Assembly: GCF_902170785.1 (NCBI RefSeq)
Contig: NZ_CABHYG010000001.1
Location: forward strand, 248,001 to 312,000
Direction: 5' to 3'
Length of the DNA: 64,000 nucleotides
DNA from: Yersinia proxima
GTDB lineage: Bacteria > Pseudomonadota > Gammaproteobacteria > Enterobacterales > Enterobacteriaceae
A model generated the notes under the pieces. That model had not been told where the DNA came from, ran no database searches, and worked only from the letters and a program-made list of their open reading frames with translations. This document shows, piece after piece, positions 54,035 through 64,000 of this stretch. How positions within the stretch are numbered: position 1 is the stretch's first letter; the number at the start of each line of letters is the position of its first letter. The position numbers and the translations under genes are program-made.

Positions 54035-55954
54035 CTAAAATGGCAGCGATTCACCCCCCTTGAATTGGTGGATATCCAGCCGGTGAAGTTTCACTTTTCG
54101 CCATAATGTGGTGCGGCCTATCCCCAATAAGGCCGCCATTTCATTCAGTTGCCCCTGGCAGACCAATGCGGCACGAATAATGGCCTGCCTTTCTAATTCT
54201 TGTAGTGATAAGACCGGCTGAGGTTGTGGCATATCCGGTTCCAATAGCAATCTTTCACCTAGCAGATGTTCCGGCAAGTCATTGAGATTGATGCGGTTGT
54301 TGCGACAGGCCATCGCGGCCCGCTCAACCACACTTTTCAGTTCTTGATCATTACCCGGCCAAGGGTATTGGCATAACTGGCGAATAACACTTTCATCTGG
54401 CTGATATTGGCAGTGAAAATGTTGCCCAAGGCTGGTCAACGTATGCTGAACCAGTAGGGGAATATCTTGCTGGCGTTGGCGCAGCGGCGGGATATGCAGC
54501 TCAAAAGATTGCAAGGTATAGAATAGTTGACGACGAAAACGGCCCTGTTTTACTAACAAGGGCAGGTCTGCACCGGTGGCGGTAATGATCCGTACATCCA
54601 CTGGTATCACTCGATTAGAGTTTACCCGCATCACCATGCCGGTTTTGACAATTTGCAGCAACGCGGATTGCATTTCTGGCGACAAGTATTCGACTTGCTC
54701 CAAATATAAGGTGCCGCCGTTGGCTAATTCAAATTTGCTGGGCTGCCCGGATTCACCTTCACTGGCATCACTACCCAGGAATTCCCGTGCCATAAGATTT
54801 TGCGGCAATGCCTGACAATTCAATACGATATAGGGGCCAGCTGCTCGATTACTGGCATTATGAATGGCTTGCCCCAATTGTTGCTTACCCACACCTTCTT
54901 CCCCGTGCAGTAAAATGGGGTGTCTACCTTTAGCTGCTTGTTTGCCATAACGAATTAAGCGGCGCATTTCCAGTGATGCCACTGGCATATCGTCAAAGGT
55001 ATAACTGGCTCGCCCTAATTGGTTGTTAACCATTTGCCGCAGTAATTCTTGTGGATGCAGAAGGGCAATAAATCCACAACGATCGCCATCTGGAATAGGT
55101 TTGAGAGTCAACAAAGCAGGAATAAATTGTTGTTGGTTCTCAAAAGTGACTTCCACATGGCTGAGGGGGGTACGCTGCAAAATAGCATGGGTCAGCACAG
55201 CGGGTAGGGTGAGCAAATCAGTGACTGGCTTACCGAGACTGTTGGTCTCATTGAGTTGCAAGATGGCTGCTGCCCGACGGTTAAGGTACAACAGACAACC
55301 GCGTTGATCCCAGGCCATTACGCCATCTTCAACGCCATCCAGCAGGGCGTTGAGTTCGTTCAGATGACGGTTGGTTTCGGCCAATAAAGTATCGGCATGA
55401 AGGTAATTCCCAATTTCTCGGGCAATTGCCAGTGTCAGCGGCAAGTCACTGGCGGCGTTATCAACCAGTAAACTCCCCAGAACAATCACGGCCCGTTGGC
55501 GGCCACTGTTGTCATACACTGGCGTGGCGCAGAAGTGCCAGGGATGCAGGGCCTGCTTGAAGTGTTGCTGGCCGCTGACCTGTATCGGATGCCCTTCGGC
55601 TATTGCCAGAGCAGGGGCATTGGTGCCGATTAATCCTTCAGCCCAATAGCTGCCACAATCAATACCTAACGCTTTTAACTGATTCATGGTCTGCGGATGA
55701 CCGCATTGCCACAGGGTACAACCACTTTCATCAAGAATGAGTAGAACGCAGTGGCGCGATTCCATGTATTCATAGGCATCTTCCAGTGCGGCCTGGCCTA
55801 ACACCAATAAATCGTTTTTTCGCTGACAAATTGACTGGAAAGTTGCCCCTGCTGCGCGATGTGGTGCACGCCATTGCTGGGCTTGCATCAGTTTTTGACA
55901 GCGCTGCCACGAACCGATTAGCGCCGGAGTGGCAACGGGCTCAGTGTTGCTCAT
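54035..55954 (-). CDS. dhaR: DhaR, activator of the dha operon
   Basis: A 639-residue enhancer-binding-type regulator. The GAF/PAS N-terminus starts with [24 protein letters not shown] stretch ([20 protein letters not shown]) follows, then an AAA+ domain with Walker [17 protein letters not shown] and [16 protein letters not shown], and a Fis-type HTH ([20 protein letters not shown]). The sigma-54 contact loop GAFTGA is absent; the equivalent position reads [11 protein letters not shown]. This fits E. coli DhaR, reported to act with sigma-70. It lies 10 kb from dhaKLM. Its start overlaps the scrR stop region by 14 bases. Confidence 0.9.
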   Translation of the reverse strand: MSNTEPVATPALIGSWQRCQKLMQAQQWRAPHRAAGATFQSICQRKNDLLVLGQAALEDAYEYMESRHCVLLILDESGCTLWQCGHPQTMNQLKALGIDCGSYWAEGLIGTNAPALAIAEGHPIQVSGQQHFKQALHPWHFCATPVYDNSGRQRAVIVLGSLLVDNAASDLPLTLAIAREIGNYLHADTLLAETNRHLNELNALLDGVEDGVMAWDQRGCLLYLNRRAAAILQLNETNSLGKPVTDLLTLPAVLTHAILQRTPLSHVEVTFENQQQFIPALLTLKPIPDGDRCGFIALLHPQELLRQMVNNQLGRASYTFDDMPVASLEMRRLIRYGKQAAKGRHPILLHGEEGVGKQQLGQAIHNASNRAAGPYIVLNCQALPQNLMAREFLGSDASEGESGQPSKFELANGGTLYLEQVEYLSPEMQSALLQIVKTGMVMRVNSNRVIPVDVRIITATGADLPLLVKQGRFRRQLFYTLQSFELHIPPLRQRQQDIPLLVQHTLTSLGQHFHCQYQPDESVIRQLCQYPWPGNDQELKSVVERAAMACRNNRINLNDLPEHLLGERLLLEPDMPQPQPVLSLQELERQAIIRAALVCQGQLNEMAALLGIGRTTLWRKVKLHRLDIHQFKGGESLPF

Positions 55955-56975
55955 TGAGTGCCTTGGAACCCGGGTGCCGCCAATGGATTTGGCCCGGCAG
56001 AATCAGCTGATTTTGCGCCAAAGGCGTTTCGGCGATCAGGGCGGTGATCATCTCAAAGCTATGGCGTGCCAACCCTTGGCAATCCTGCGCAATGGTATCT
56101 ATTTTTAAGGGCAAGCAATCAAACAGGTAATGGTCATCAAAGCTACAAAGATGAATATCACTGTCCATTAATTGATGCTGATTGAGATAGCGTAATACCC
56201 CTTCCAGCAGGCCACAGGCAGCGGTAAATACTGCTTTGGGCGGGCGGCCTAATTGCGCGCAAAGCTGGGCAATCATTTCATAACCGGAGCTGGGCAAGTA
56301 ATGGCCATTTAGGATCCATTCGGGGCGGCATTCGATCCCAGCTTGTTGTAGCCCTTGCTGGAAACCCGCCAAACGGTCACGCGTCGGCGAAATCCGGGGC
56401 TGGCCGCCGAGAAAGTAAAATTCATTCGGATGTTGGCGAGCCACATTTTCAACCAAGGCGCTGGTAGAGGCGATGGAATCGGTAATCACCAGCGGTAACG
56501 TTGATTCACCAATCAATCTATCCATCTGCACTACTGGCAGGCGAGCATTGATTTTTTGATATTCGCCATCATTGAGCTGGCTGGACGCGACAATCAGGCC
56601 ATCAACCTGGCGCTGTACCAAACTGTTTACCGCCATCATTTCCTGGCCGGGATTCTCGTCGGTACAGGCAATAAGCAACTGTAACCCTGCCTCACGACAT
56701 AACATCTCCAGCTCTCGCGAAATAAGCGCAAAGCCGTGGTTGGTCATCTCTGGCACCACCAATCCTATGGTGTGACTGCGGGTGGATCGCAGCGAACGGG
56801 CGTGGAAACTGGGCTGATAGTTATGTTCGTTGGCCAGAGCAATAATACGATCCCGCGTTTCATCTGAAACACGATATTCCTTACTGCGTCCATTGAGCAC
56901 CAGACTGGTGGTCGATTTCGACACACCAGCCAGTTTGGCAATATCGTTGATGGTAATACGTTTATTGTTTTTCAC
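55941..56975 (-). CDS. scrR: ScrR, LacI-family sucrose operon repressor
   Basis: A 344-residue LacI/GalR repressor. The HTH reads [20 protein letters not shown] followed by [20 protein letters not shown]; the periplasmic-binding-like effector domain starts at [20 protein letters not shown]. It should release its operators in the presence of fructose or fructose-1-phosphate. Three matching operator-like sites lie upstream of scrY and scrK. It follows scrB by 46 bases on the same strand and runs into dhaR with a 14-base overlap. Confidence 0.92.
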   Translation of the reverse strand: MKNNKRITINDIAKLAGVSKSTTSLVLNGRSKEYRVSDETRDRIIALANEHNYQPSFHARSLRSTRSHTIGLVVPEMTNHGFALISRELEMLCREAGLQLLIACTDENPGQEMMAVNSLVQRQVDGLIVASSQLNDGEYQKINARLPVVQMDRLIGESTLPLVITDSIASTSALVENVARQHPNEFYFLGGQPRISPTRDRLAGFQQGLQQAGIECRPEWILNGHYLPSSGYEMIAQLCAQLGRPPKAVFTAACGLLEGVLRYLNQHQLMDSDIHLCSFDDHYLFDCLPLKIDTIAQDCQGLARHSFEMITALIAETPLAQNQLILPGQIHWRHPGSKALNEQH

Positions 56976-57021
56976 AGATTAATGTTGTTCGCCGAGTGAA
57001 TCTGTCGCCTTGAAAGATAGT

Positions 57022-58431
57022 TCATTCTAACATGGGCGAAGACAACAGCCAGTGTTGCACTCGCAGTTCAGCACTTCCCGCAAAAATGGCTTGTGGCGGT
57101 ACTGGTGGGAAGTAACTCGACGTCATCACCGCTTCCCCTTGATTGATAAAAATCTCTATGCTGCAACGATCACAAAGTAACTGTAATTGTTGCAATTGAC
57201 CGCGCCAGTAACGGAATTCCCGCAATCCGGTGCGCAGATTATTACGGCTTAAAATCAAGCACGCACCATCCCACTCCAACAGCAATGTATTGCCCAATTC
57301 GAGGGTAAAAGGCGCACTGACGTCGATTATCATTTCGGCGCTACCGATCGCAAAAGCAGGGGCTTCTTGGGCACGGCCTTGCCACTGCGTATGTTCACAC
57401 CGCAGCACGGCTAACTCGCGGGCCGGTTGCTGAATCAGTTTATCGCCATTAAGACTCAACTCGCGCGGGCAAGTCATGGTGTGGATCCAGCCATAATCCA
57501 CTGTGGGTTGATAAAATTCATCTTCATCTGGAATGCCCATCCAGCCGAATAATAAGCGACGACCATCTGCGGCCAGTGTGGTTTGCGGCGCGTAAAACTC
57601 AAAGCCAGCGTCCAACTCGTGGAATGCCTGATGATTGAAGGTGGCGTTGGCATAATCCAATTTGCCCAGTAAATAGCCCGCCTGAAAGGTATTACGGAAA
57701 CGTTCGGCTTCGGCCGGAATACCCTGTGGGCAGAAAATCAAAACGTCTTTATCTGCCAGAGTAAACAGGTCGGGGCATTCCCACATATAGCCAAAAGGCC
57801 CAAGCCCCCCCAGACCAGAGCCAGCTATCTCACCGAGGTTATGCCATTCGCGCAAATCATCGGATCGCAGCAGTAGCACCTTACCTTGCAGTTGTTTGTC
57901 CTGAGCGCCTAACACCATGTACCACTGGCCGTCGTGCTGCCAGACTTTCGGGTCACGCACATGTCCGGTATAGCCAGCGGGCAAGGGGAGCACTGGCCCT
58001 AACTTGTCGAACTGGCCCCGTTCATTTTCCTGTGCCAGACATTGGAATGCGGTACGGGAGCCATCGGGGTATTTCACATTTCCGGTGTAAATCAGGGTAA
58101 TAAGGTCATCAGCAATCACCGCCGAACCGGAGTAACAACCATGACTTTCGTAGGCTTCGCTCGGCACCAATGCCACTGGTTGATGTTCCCAATGTACTAA
58201 GTCAGTGCTGCGCCAGTGACCCCAATATTTACTGCCGTGGCGGCAATCCAGCGGATTCCATTGATAAAACAGATGATAATAGCCAGCATGATAAATAAAC
58301 CCATTAGGGTCATTCAGCAACCCGACACAGGGAGCTAAGTGCCAGCCCGGCCGGTGTGGGTCTTGTAATGCGCGGCTCTGACCGCGCATTACTGCCAGCG
58401 TAAGATGTTTAAGCAAACTGGCTTCTTGCAT
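57022..58431 (-). CDS. scrB: Sucrose-6-phosphate hydrolase
   Basis: A 469-residue GH32 invertase splitting sucrose-6-phosphate into glucose-6-phosphate and fructose. The catalytic triad is visible: nucleophile Asp in APCVGLLNDPNGFIYHAGYY, transition-state Asp in TGHVRDPKVWQHDG, and acid/base Glu in GYMWECPDLFTLAD. A C-terminal beta-sandwich completes the fold. Its start overlaps the scrA stop by one base. Confidence 0.95.
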   Translation of the reverse strand: MQEASLLKHLTLAVMRGQSRALQDPHRPGWHLAPCVGLLNDPNGFIYHAGYYHLFYQWNPLDCRHGSKYWGHWRSTDLVHWEHQPVALVPSEAYESHGCYSGSAVIADDLITLIYTGNVKYPDGSRTAFQCLAQENERGQFDKLGPVLPLPAGYTGHVRDPKVWQHDGQWYMVLGAQDKQLQGKVLLLRSDDLREWHNLGEIAGSGLGGLGPFGYMWECPDLFTLADKDVLIFCPQGIPAEAERFRNTFQAGYLLGKLDYANATFNHQAFHELDAGFEFYAPQTTLAADGRRLLFGWMGIPDEDEFYQPTVDYGWIHTMTCPRELSLNGDKLIQQPARELAVLRCEHTQWQGRAQEAPAFAIGSAEMIIDVSAPFTLELGNTLLLEWDGACLILSRNNLRTGLREFRYWRGQLQQLQLLCDRCSIEIFINQGEAVMTSSYFPPVPPQAIFAGSAELRVQHWLLSSPMLE

Positions 58432-59801
58432 TATTCGCTGTCCGTTTTGTATTTAAGTAGCAAGGAAATAATAAACGCAGCACCAAAGGCAATCACTAAA
58501 CCAATCAGATAGTTAACAATTGAATTGCCTTGCACGATGGCGATACCGGGGATGCCGGTCAAGCCCACTGCGGTCATATTGACATGATTGGCCACCACCC
58601 ATGCGCCACCGAGTGCTCCGCCCGCCAGTGCTGCCAGGAAGGGTTTGATAAAGCGCAGGTTAATCCCGAAAATAGCCGCTTCAGTTATCCCCAGCATGGC
58701 GGAAAATGCCGAGGGGATCACAATGGCTTTAATTTTGGCATCGCGGGTTTTAAAGTAGACCGCCAGACAAGCCCCACCTTGCGCAACATTCGCCATCGAC
58801 CAGATAGGTAGCAGGAAGTTAACACCAATATTGGGATTACCCAATAAACCTGCTTCGATTGCATGGAAACTATGGTGAATACCGGTTATCACGATAACGG
58901 AATATAGCCCACCAAATAACAATCCAGCCAGCCAACCGGCATGGGTAATCAGGGTACTGAGTACCAGTGAAATACCATCACCCAGCACACGCCCGGCAGG
59001 GCCAATAAATAGCAGTGCAACGAATCCGGTAATAATGACGGTTAAAAATGGCGTGAGAATCAAATCCAGCGCATCTGGAATAATCTTGCGCAGGCGTTTT
59101 TCCAATATACTCATAAACCACACGGCGAGCAGGACGGGGAATACCGTGCCCTGATAGCCAATCATCGCCACCTCCATTCCGAAGAAGTTCATGGTATGGA
59201 AACCGCCAGCCACTCCCCAGGCATTGGTCAGTGCCGGATGGGTCAGTATGCCGCCCAGCGTGGCCCCCAGATAGGGGTTACCGCCAAACTCTTTGGCTGC
59301 GGTAAAACCAATCAAAATCGGCAAAATAATGAAAGCAGCGGAGCTAAACATATCCAGCATGATAAATAGCGCGCTGTTGGCATCGGCCCAGCCATAGGTT
59401 TTCACCATGCCGAGCAAACCCATCAGCAAACCGGAGGCTACAATTGCCGGAATGATCGGCACAAAAATATTAGAAAGCAGCCGGGCAATGCGCTGGAATG
59501 GATTTAGCTTGCGGGCGGCGGCATCGGCCGCTTCTGATTTACTGGATTCGCTAATCCCTGCCACTTTAATAAATTCGGCATACACTTTATTCACCAGTCC
59601 GGTGCCGAAAATAATCTGCAATTGCCCTGCATTACTAAAACAGCCTTTAACGCCTTCGACTTTCTCTACCGCTGATTTTTGTACCAGCGAGTCATCAGCC
59701 AATACCAAACGCAGGCGTGTTGCGCAGTGCGCTGCGCTGACAATATTGTCTTTGCCGCCGAGCAATGGGAGTAGAGCCTTTGCGGTCTCATTAATATTCA
59801 T
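58431..59801 (-). CDS. scrA: Sucrose-specific PTS enzyme IIBC
   Basis: A 456-residue PTS permease. The IIB domain holds the phospho-Cys in SAAHCATRLRLVLADDSLVQ. A short linker leads to the IIC domain of about ten helices (VITGIHHSFHAIEAGLLGNP, and MLGITEAAIFGINLRFIKPF with the substrate-binding region). No IIA domain is present, so it relies on IIA-Glc (Crr), as usual for ScrA. Imports sucrose as sucrose-6-phosphate. 68 bases after scrY, including a hairpin-rich spacer. Confidence 0.95.
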   Translation of the reverse strand: MNINETAKALLPLLGGKDNIVSAAHCATRLRLVLADDSLVQKSAVEKVEGVKGCFSNAGQLQIIFGTGLVNKVYAEFIKVAGISESSKSEAADAAARKLNPFQRIARLLSNIFVPIIPAIVASGLLMGLLGMVKTYGWADANSALFIMLDMFSSAAFIILPILIGFTAAKEFGGNPYLGATLGGILTHPALTNAWGVAGGFHTMNFFGMEVAMIGYQGTVFPVLLAVWFMSILEKRLRKIIPDALDLILTPFLTVIITGFVALLFIGPAGRVLGDGISLVLSTLITHAGWLAGLLFGGLYSVIVITGIHHSFHAIEAGLLGNPNIGVNFLLPIWSMANVAQGGACLAVYFKTRDAKIKAIVIPSAFSAMLGITEAAIFGINLRFIKPFLAALAGGALGGAWVVANHVNMTAVGLTGIPGIAIVQGNSIVNYLIGLVIAFGAAFIISLLLKYKTDSE

Positions 59802-59869
59802 TATGTCCCTCGCATATAAATTAGGTTACCCGCCGTGGCTGCCAATCCCCTGCCGACGGCGGGGAATGA

Positions 59870-61524
<1,655 letters not shown>

Positions 61525-61707
61525 CAGCTATTGTGATCTGCTCTGCAAATTGAGTGGTGTAGTGAGGGAAGTGGCGCTATGAAAGGGATGAATCAGTCAG
61601 CATTAAGCCGGTAAACGTATTGTCGTGAGCTGGGTGTTTAGCAAGGATGAATGAGTAGGAGAGGAAACCGGATGCCAACGCAGGGCATCCGACAGGCGGG
61701 ACCGCGG

Positions 61708-62643
61708 TTAGTGGCTGCGTTGCAGAAAATGCGCCAATTCCTGCGCATTCGGTAGGGCGGTCATTGCCCCTTTGGCGCTGGTAGCCAGCGCACCGCATGC
61801 TTGCGCTTGATCGATAGCCGCACTTAAATCCTGGCTTTGGTGCCAGTTGGGTTGTTGCGACAATGCTGCCAGCAACCCGGCAACAAATGCATCTCCGGCT
61901 CCGGTGGTGTCTATCGGGGTGATTTTCCGGCTGGCATATTTTTGCAACTTTCTACGGTTATGCACCCAAACCCCCTCTGCACCCAGTGTCACCAGCAATA
62001 ATTTACAGGAATAGTCAGCCATAATCTGCTCCATAGCTGTCGCAATATCCTGCTGCGGGCAGATAAAATCCAGTTCTTCCCGTGACAGTTTTACCACATC
62101 GGCTAACTGCAATGCTTGTTGCAGGCAAGGGAGTAACTCTTGCGGTTGACGCCAGATATCAGCGCGAATATTGGGATCAAAACTAACCCAACCTCCATCG
62201 GCTTTGATGCGGCGCATAGCCTCAAAGGCGGTGCTGCGGCTGGGTTCCTGACTCAATGCAATGGAGCACAGATGTAGCCATTGATTTGGTTTAAATTCTG
62301 GTAAATCAGTAGGTTGCAGGAATAAATCAGCACTTGGCATCACCATGAATGTAAATGTGCGCTCGCCATGCTGATCCAAATCCACAACAACAGTTGAGGT
62401 TCGATGCTCCGCATCCAGCGTCATGGCACGAGTATCGACATTTTCCTGCTGCAAAACCTGCTGCATAAAACGGCCAAAGCTGTCTTGCCCAACCCGACCA
62501 ATAAATGCACTTTTACCCCCCAATCTGGCAATGCCTACCGCGACATTAGCGGGTGCACCACCTGGGCATTTAAGGTAACTATTTGAATTTTCAGGAACAA
62601 GGTCAATAACAGCATCGCCCAAAACCCAAACGGTATTCTCCAT
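61708..62643 (-). CDS. scrK: Fructokinase
   Basis: A 311-residue PfkB-family sugar kinase phosphorylating the fructose released by ScrB. The first PfkB signature is GGAPANVAVGIARLGGKSAF, and the second, with the catalytic Asp and anion hole, is DTTGAGDAFVAGLLAALSQQ. Length is typical of ScrK. It is first in the order scrK-scrY-scrA-scrB-scrR, with its own operator-like site just upstream of its ATG. Confidence 0.95.
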   Translation of the reverse strand: MENTVWVLGDAVIDLVPENSNSYLKCPGGAPANVAVGIARLGGKSAFIGRVGQDSFGRFMQQVLQQENVDTRAMTLDAEHRTSTVVVDLDQHGERTFTFMVMPSADLFLQPTDLPEFKPNQWLHLCSIALSQEPSRSTAFEAMRRIKADGGWVSFDPNIRADIWRQPQELLPCLQQALQLADVVKLSREELDFICPQQDIATAMEQIMADYSCKLLLVTLGAEGVWVHNRRKLQKYASRKITPIDTTGAGDAFVAGLLAALSQQPNWHQSQDLSAAIDQAQACGALATSAKGAMTALPNAQELAHFLQRSH

Positions 62644-62690
62644 GATAAACCCCTATTCTCTTCAATTCTATTTGCTGCTAAAAGTAGAAG

Positions 62691-62706
62691 AATCGGTTTA
62701 GCAAAG
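62691..62706 (-). promoter_or_regulatory. ScrR-like operator upstream of scrK
   Basis: AATCGGTTTAGCAAAG on the plus strand is, reversed, TTTGCTAAACCGATT, nearly identical to the site at 61510-61524. Confidence 0.6.
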
Positions 62707-62801
62707 CAATAAAATAATCTACAATCCGATAAAAACAGCGAATGGTACGATGAAAAAAGAATTTATCGATACACCGCAGACAATGATTCAATTTCTCAAA
62801 A

Positions 62802-62820
62802 GATATGGATTATCATTAGC
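62802..62820 (+). promoter_or_regulatory. Fur-box-like site
   Basis: GATATGGATTATCATTAGC matches 15 of 19 positions of the Fur consensus GATAATGATAATCATTATC. It lies 27 bases upstream of the iron-siderophore-type binding protein ATG. Confidence 0.6.
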
Positions 62821-62846
62821 GTTCAATTTTTCCTAAAGGACATTTC

Positions 62847-63992
62847 ATGCCCGGTCGCATTGTCAGCAGGTTTTTATCATTAGTCGCTATGTGTCTAGCA
62901 ATAACGGCATCATTTTCTGTTTTAGCACAGCCGATTGTGGTGACAGATGTTGCCGGCCGGCAGGTGACATTAGCTCAGCCTGCATCACGAGTGATATTAG
63001 CGGATGCCAGGGCATTGATGGCATTGAATATTCTCCATCCGCAAACACCGTTAAAAGGCATTATCGCCTGGGATAACTCACTGAAAGTGAAAGCTGCCGA
63101 TCTGGTAGAGGCGTACGCCAAAAAATTCCCAGAAGTGAATAAGATCCCGATATTTGATAACCCCTATGTCACTGATTTCAGTGTTGAGCGGGCAGTATCA
63201 ATGCAGCCAGACTTAATTATCTTTGATACTGGATTACTGGCAAAACTCAAAGCCAGTGGCGTATTGGCGCAGTTGGATAAATCGGGTATTCCGGTGCTGT
63301 TTATTGATTTCCGCCAACAGCCGTTGACCAACACAGTTCCCAGTATGCAACTGCTCGGAAAAGTGTTTGGCGAAGAAAAGAATGCACAAGATTTTGCCCA
63401 GTTTTATCAGCAGCGGCTTAACTTGATTCGCCAACGAGTCGCTACTCTTAAACCTGAACAGCGCCCAAGTGTTTTTATTGAACGCCACGCAGGTATGTCG
63501 GGTGATGAGTGTTGTTCGACTTTTGGTAAAGGCAGTTTTGGGCAATTTATTGCCGAGGCTGGTGGGAATAACATTGGCAGCCAACTGTTCCCGGAAATGG
63601 GCGGTGAGATTAACGTTGAGCAGCTTATTGCCAGCAACCCTGATTTTTATTTAATGACCGGAGCTGACTGGAGTCGAGGCCATAAAGGTTCTGTGGCAGT
63701 GCCTTTAGGCTACAACACTGATACCGCAACGACACAGGCAAAGTTGACCCATCTGATGGGGCGAACTGGTATCAGTATATTGAAATCCGTGCAGGATAAG
63801 AAAGTGATGGCGGTTTATCACCAGTTTTATGATAGCCCGCTTAATGTGGTCGCTGTTGAAGCCATTGCCAAATTCCTGCATCCAGAATTATTTGCTGATT
63901 TGGATCCACAGGCGGATTTGGAAATGATTCATCAAAAGTATACTGCGATAGATTATAGCGGCGTGTTTTGGGTCACTGCCCTGCGCCCTTGA
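62847..63992 (+). CDS. Iron/siderophore-type ABC transporter binding protein
   Basis: A 381-residue periplasmic binding protein of the FecB/FhuD class. Signal peptide SLVAMCLAITASFSVLAQ is followed by the class III start PIVVTDVAGRQVTLAQPASR. DFSVERAVSMQPDLIIFDTG and PVLFIDFRQQPLTN are typical of ferric-chelate binders. Two adjacent cysteines in GMSGDECCSTFGKGSFGQF are unusual and appear in some heme- or cobalamin-like binders. A Fur-like box upstream supports iron control. Permease and ATPase genes would lie beyond the window end. Confidence 0.85.
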   Translation: MPGRIVSRFLSLVAMCLAITASFSVLAQPIVVTDVAGRQVTLAQPASRVILADARALMALNILHPQTPLKGIIAWDNSLKVKAADLVEAYAKKFPEVNKIPIFDNPYVTDFSVERAVSMQPDLIIFDTGLLAKLKASGVLAQLDKSGIPVLFIDFRQQPLTNTVPSMQLLGKVFGEEKNAQDFAQFYQQRLNLIRQRVATLKPEQRPSVFIERHAGMSGDECCSTFGKGSFGQFIAEAGGNNIGSQLFPEMGGEINVEQLIASNPDFYLMTGADWSRGHKGSVAVPLGYNTDTATTQAKLTHLMGRTGISILKSVQDKKVMAVYHQFYDSPLNVVAVEAIAKFLHPELFADLDPQADLEMIHQKYTAIDYSGVFWVTALRP

Positions 63993-64000
63993 CGCCGCAG

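Overview
The window comes from an enterobacterial chromosome, most likely a Yersinia. Supporting evidence is the ERIC repeats, the lsrACDBFG/lsrR/lsrK autoinducer-2 locus, the waaQ/waaL lipopolysaccharide genes, the yjjA-type DUF2501 gene, the scr sucrose operon and the KdgR-type pectinesterase. Species cannot be fixed from sequence reading alone. No tRNA, rRNA or CRISPR array was seen.

Layout. 1-13.5 kb is a decayed accessory island. It holds a phosphoethanolamine transferase without a start, an integrase missing its N-terminus and frameshifted near its C-terminus, several gene remnants, and a large intact two-gene module. That module is an SF2 helicase fused to a PD-(D/E)XK nuclease (about 1570 aa), followed with ATGA overlap by a 743-aa protein I do not recognise. 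After it come a truncated SNF2-type helicase N-terminus, a small conserved hypothetical, a NucS/DUF91-like nuclease and a further dead gene. 13.5-17.5 kb: GNAT acetyltransferase, PAS-LuxR regulator, NCS1 permease, HNH endonuclease, DUF2501 protein. 17.5-28 kb: an esterase-like hydrolase and the AI-2 uptake and processing system, with lsrR and lsrK separated by repeat-rich spacers. 28-31 kb: waaQ and waaL. 32-35 kb: an arginine/ornithine-type antiporter and arginine deiminase, without arcB or arcC, flanked by ERIC elements. 35-39.5 kb: an RND efflux pair. 39.9-44.2 kb: gldA-dhaKLM for glycerol/dihydroxyacetone use. 44.3-52.5 kb: a compact, mostly AT-rich six-gene cluster on the minus strand that looks biosynthetic (2OG-Fe dioxygenase, MFS exporter, glycosyltransferase, GMC oxidoreductase, TobZ/NodU carbamoyltransferase, second glycosyltransferase). 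52.9-54 kb: pectinesterase with a KdgR-like box. 54-62.6 kb: dhaR, then the sucrose regulon scrKYAB-scrR. 62.8-64 kb: an iron-siderophore-type binding protein behind a Fur-like box.

How genes work together. LsrACDB imports AI-2, LsrK phosphorylates it, LsrR responds to phospho-AI-2, and LsrF/LsrG degrade it. GldA makes dihydroxyacetone, and DhaKLM phosphorylates it with PTS phosphate under DhaR, which lies 10 kb away because the biosynthetic cluster and the pectinesterase sit between. ScrY, ScrA, ScrB and ScrK take sucrose from the outer membrane to glucose-6-P and fructose-6-P.

The two best candidates for something undescribed are the helicase-nuclease plus 743-aa partner module (3262-10202) and the carbamoyltransferase/glycosyltransferase/dioxygenase cluster (44278-52453).
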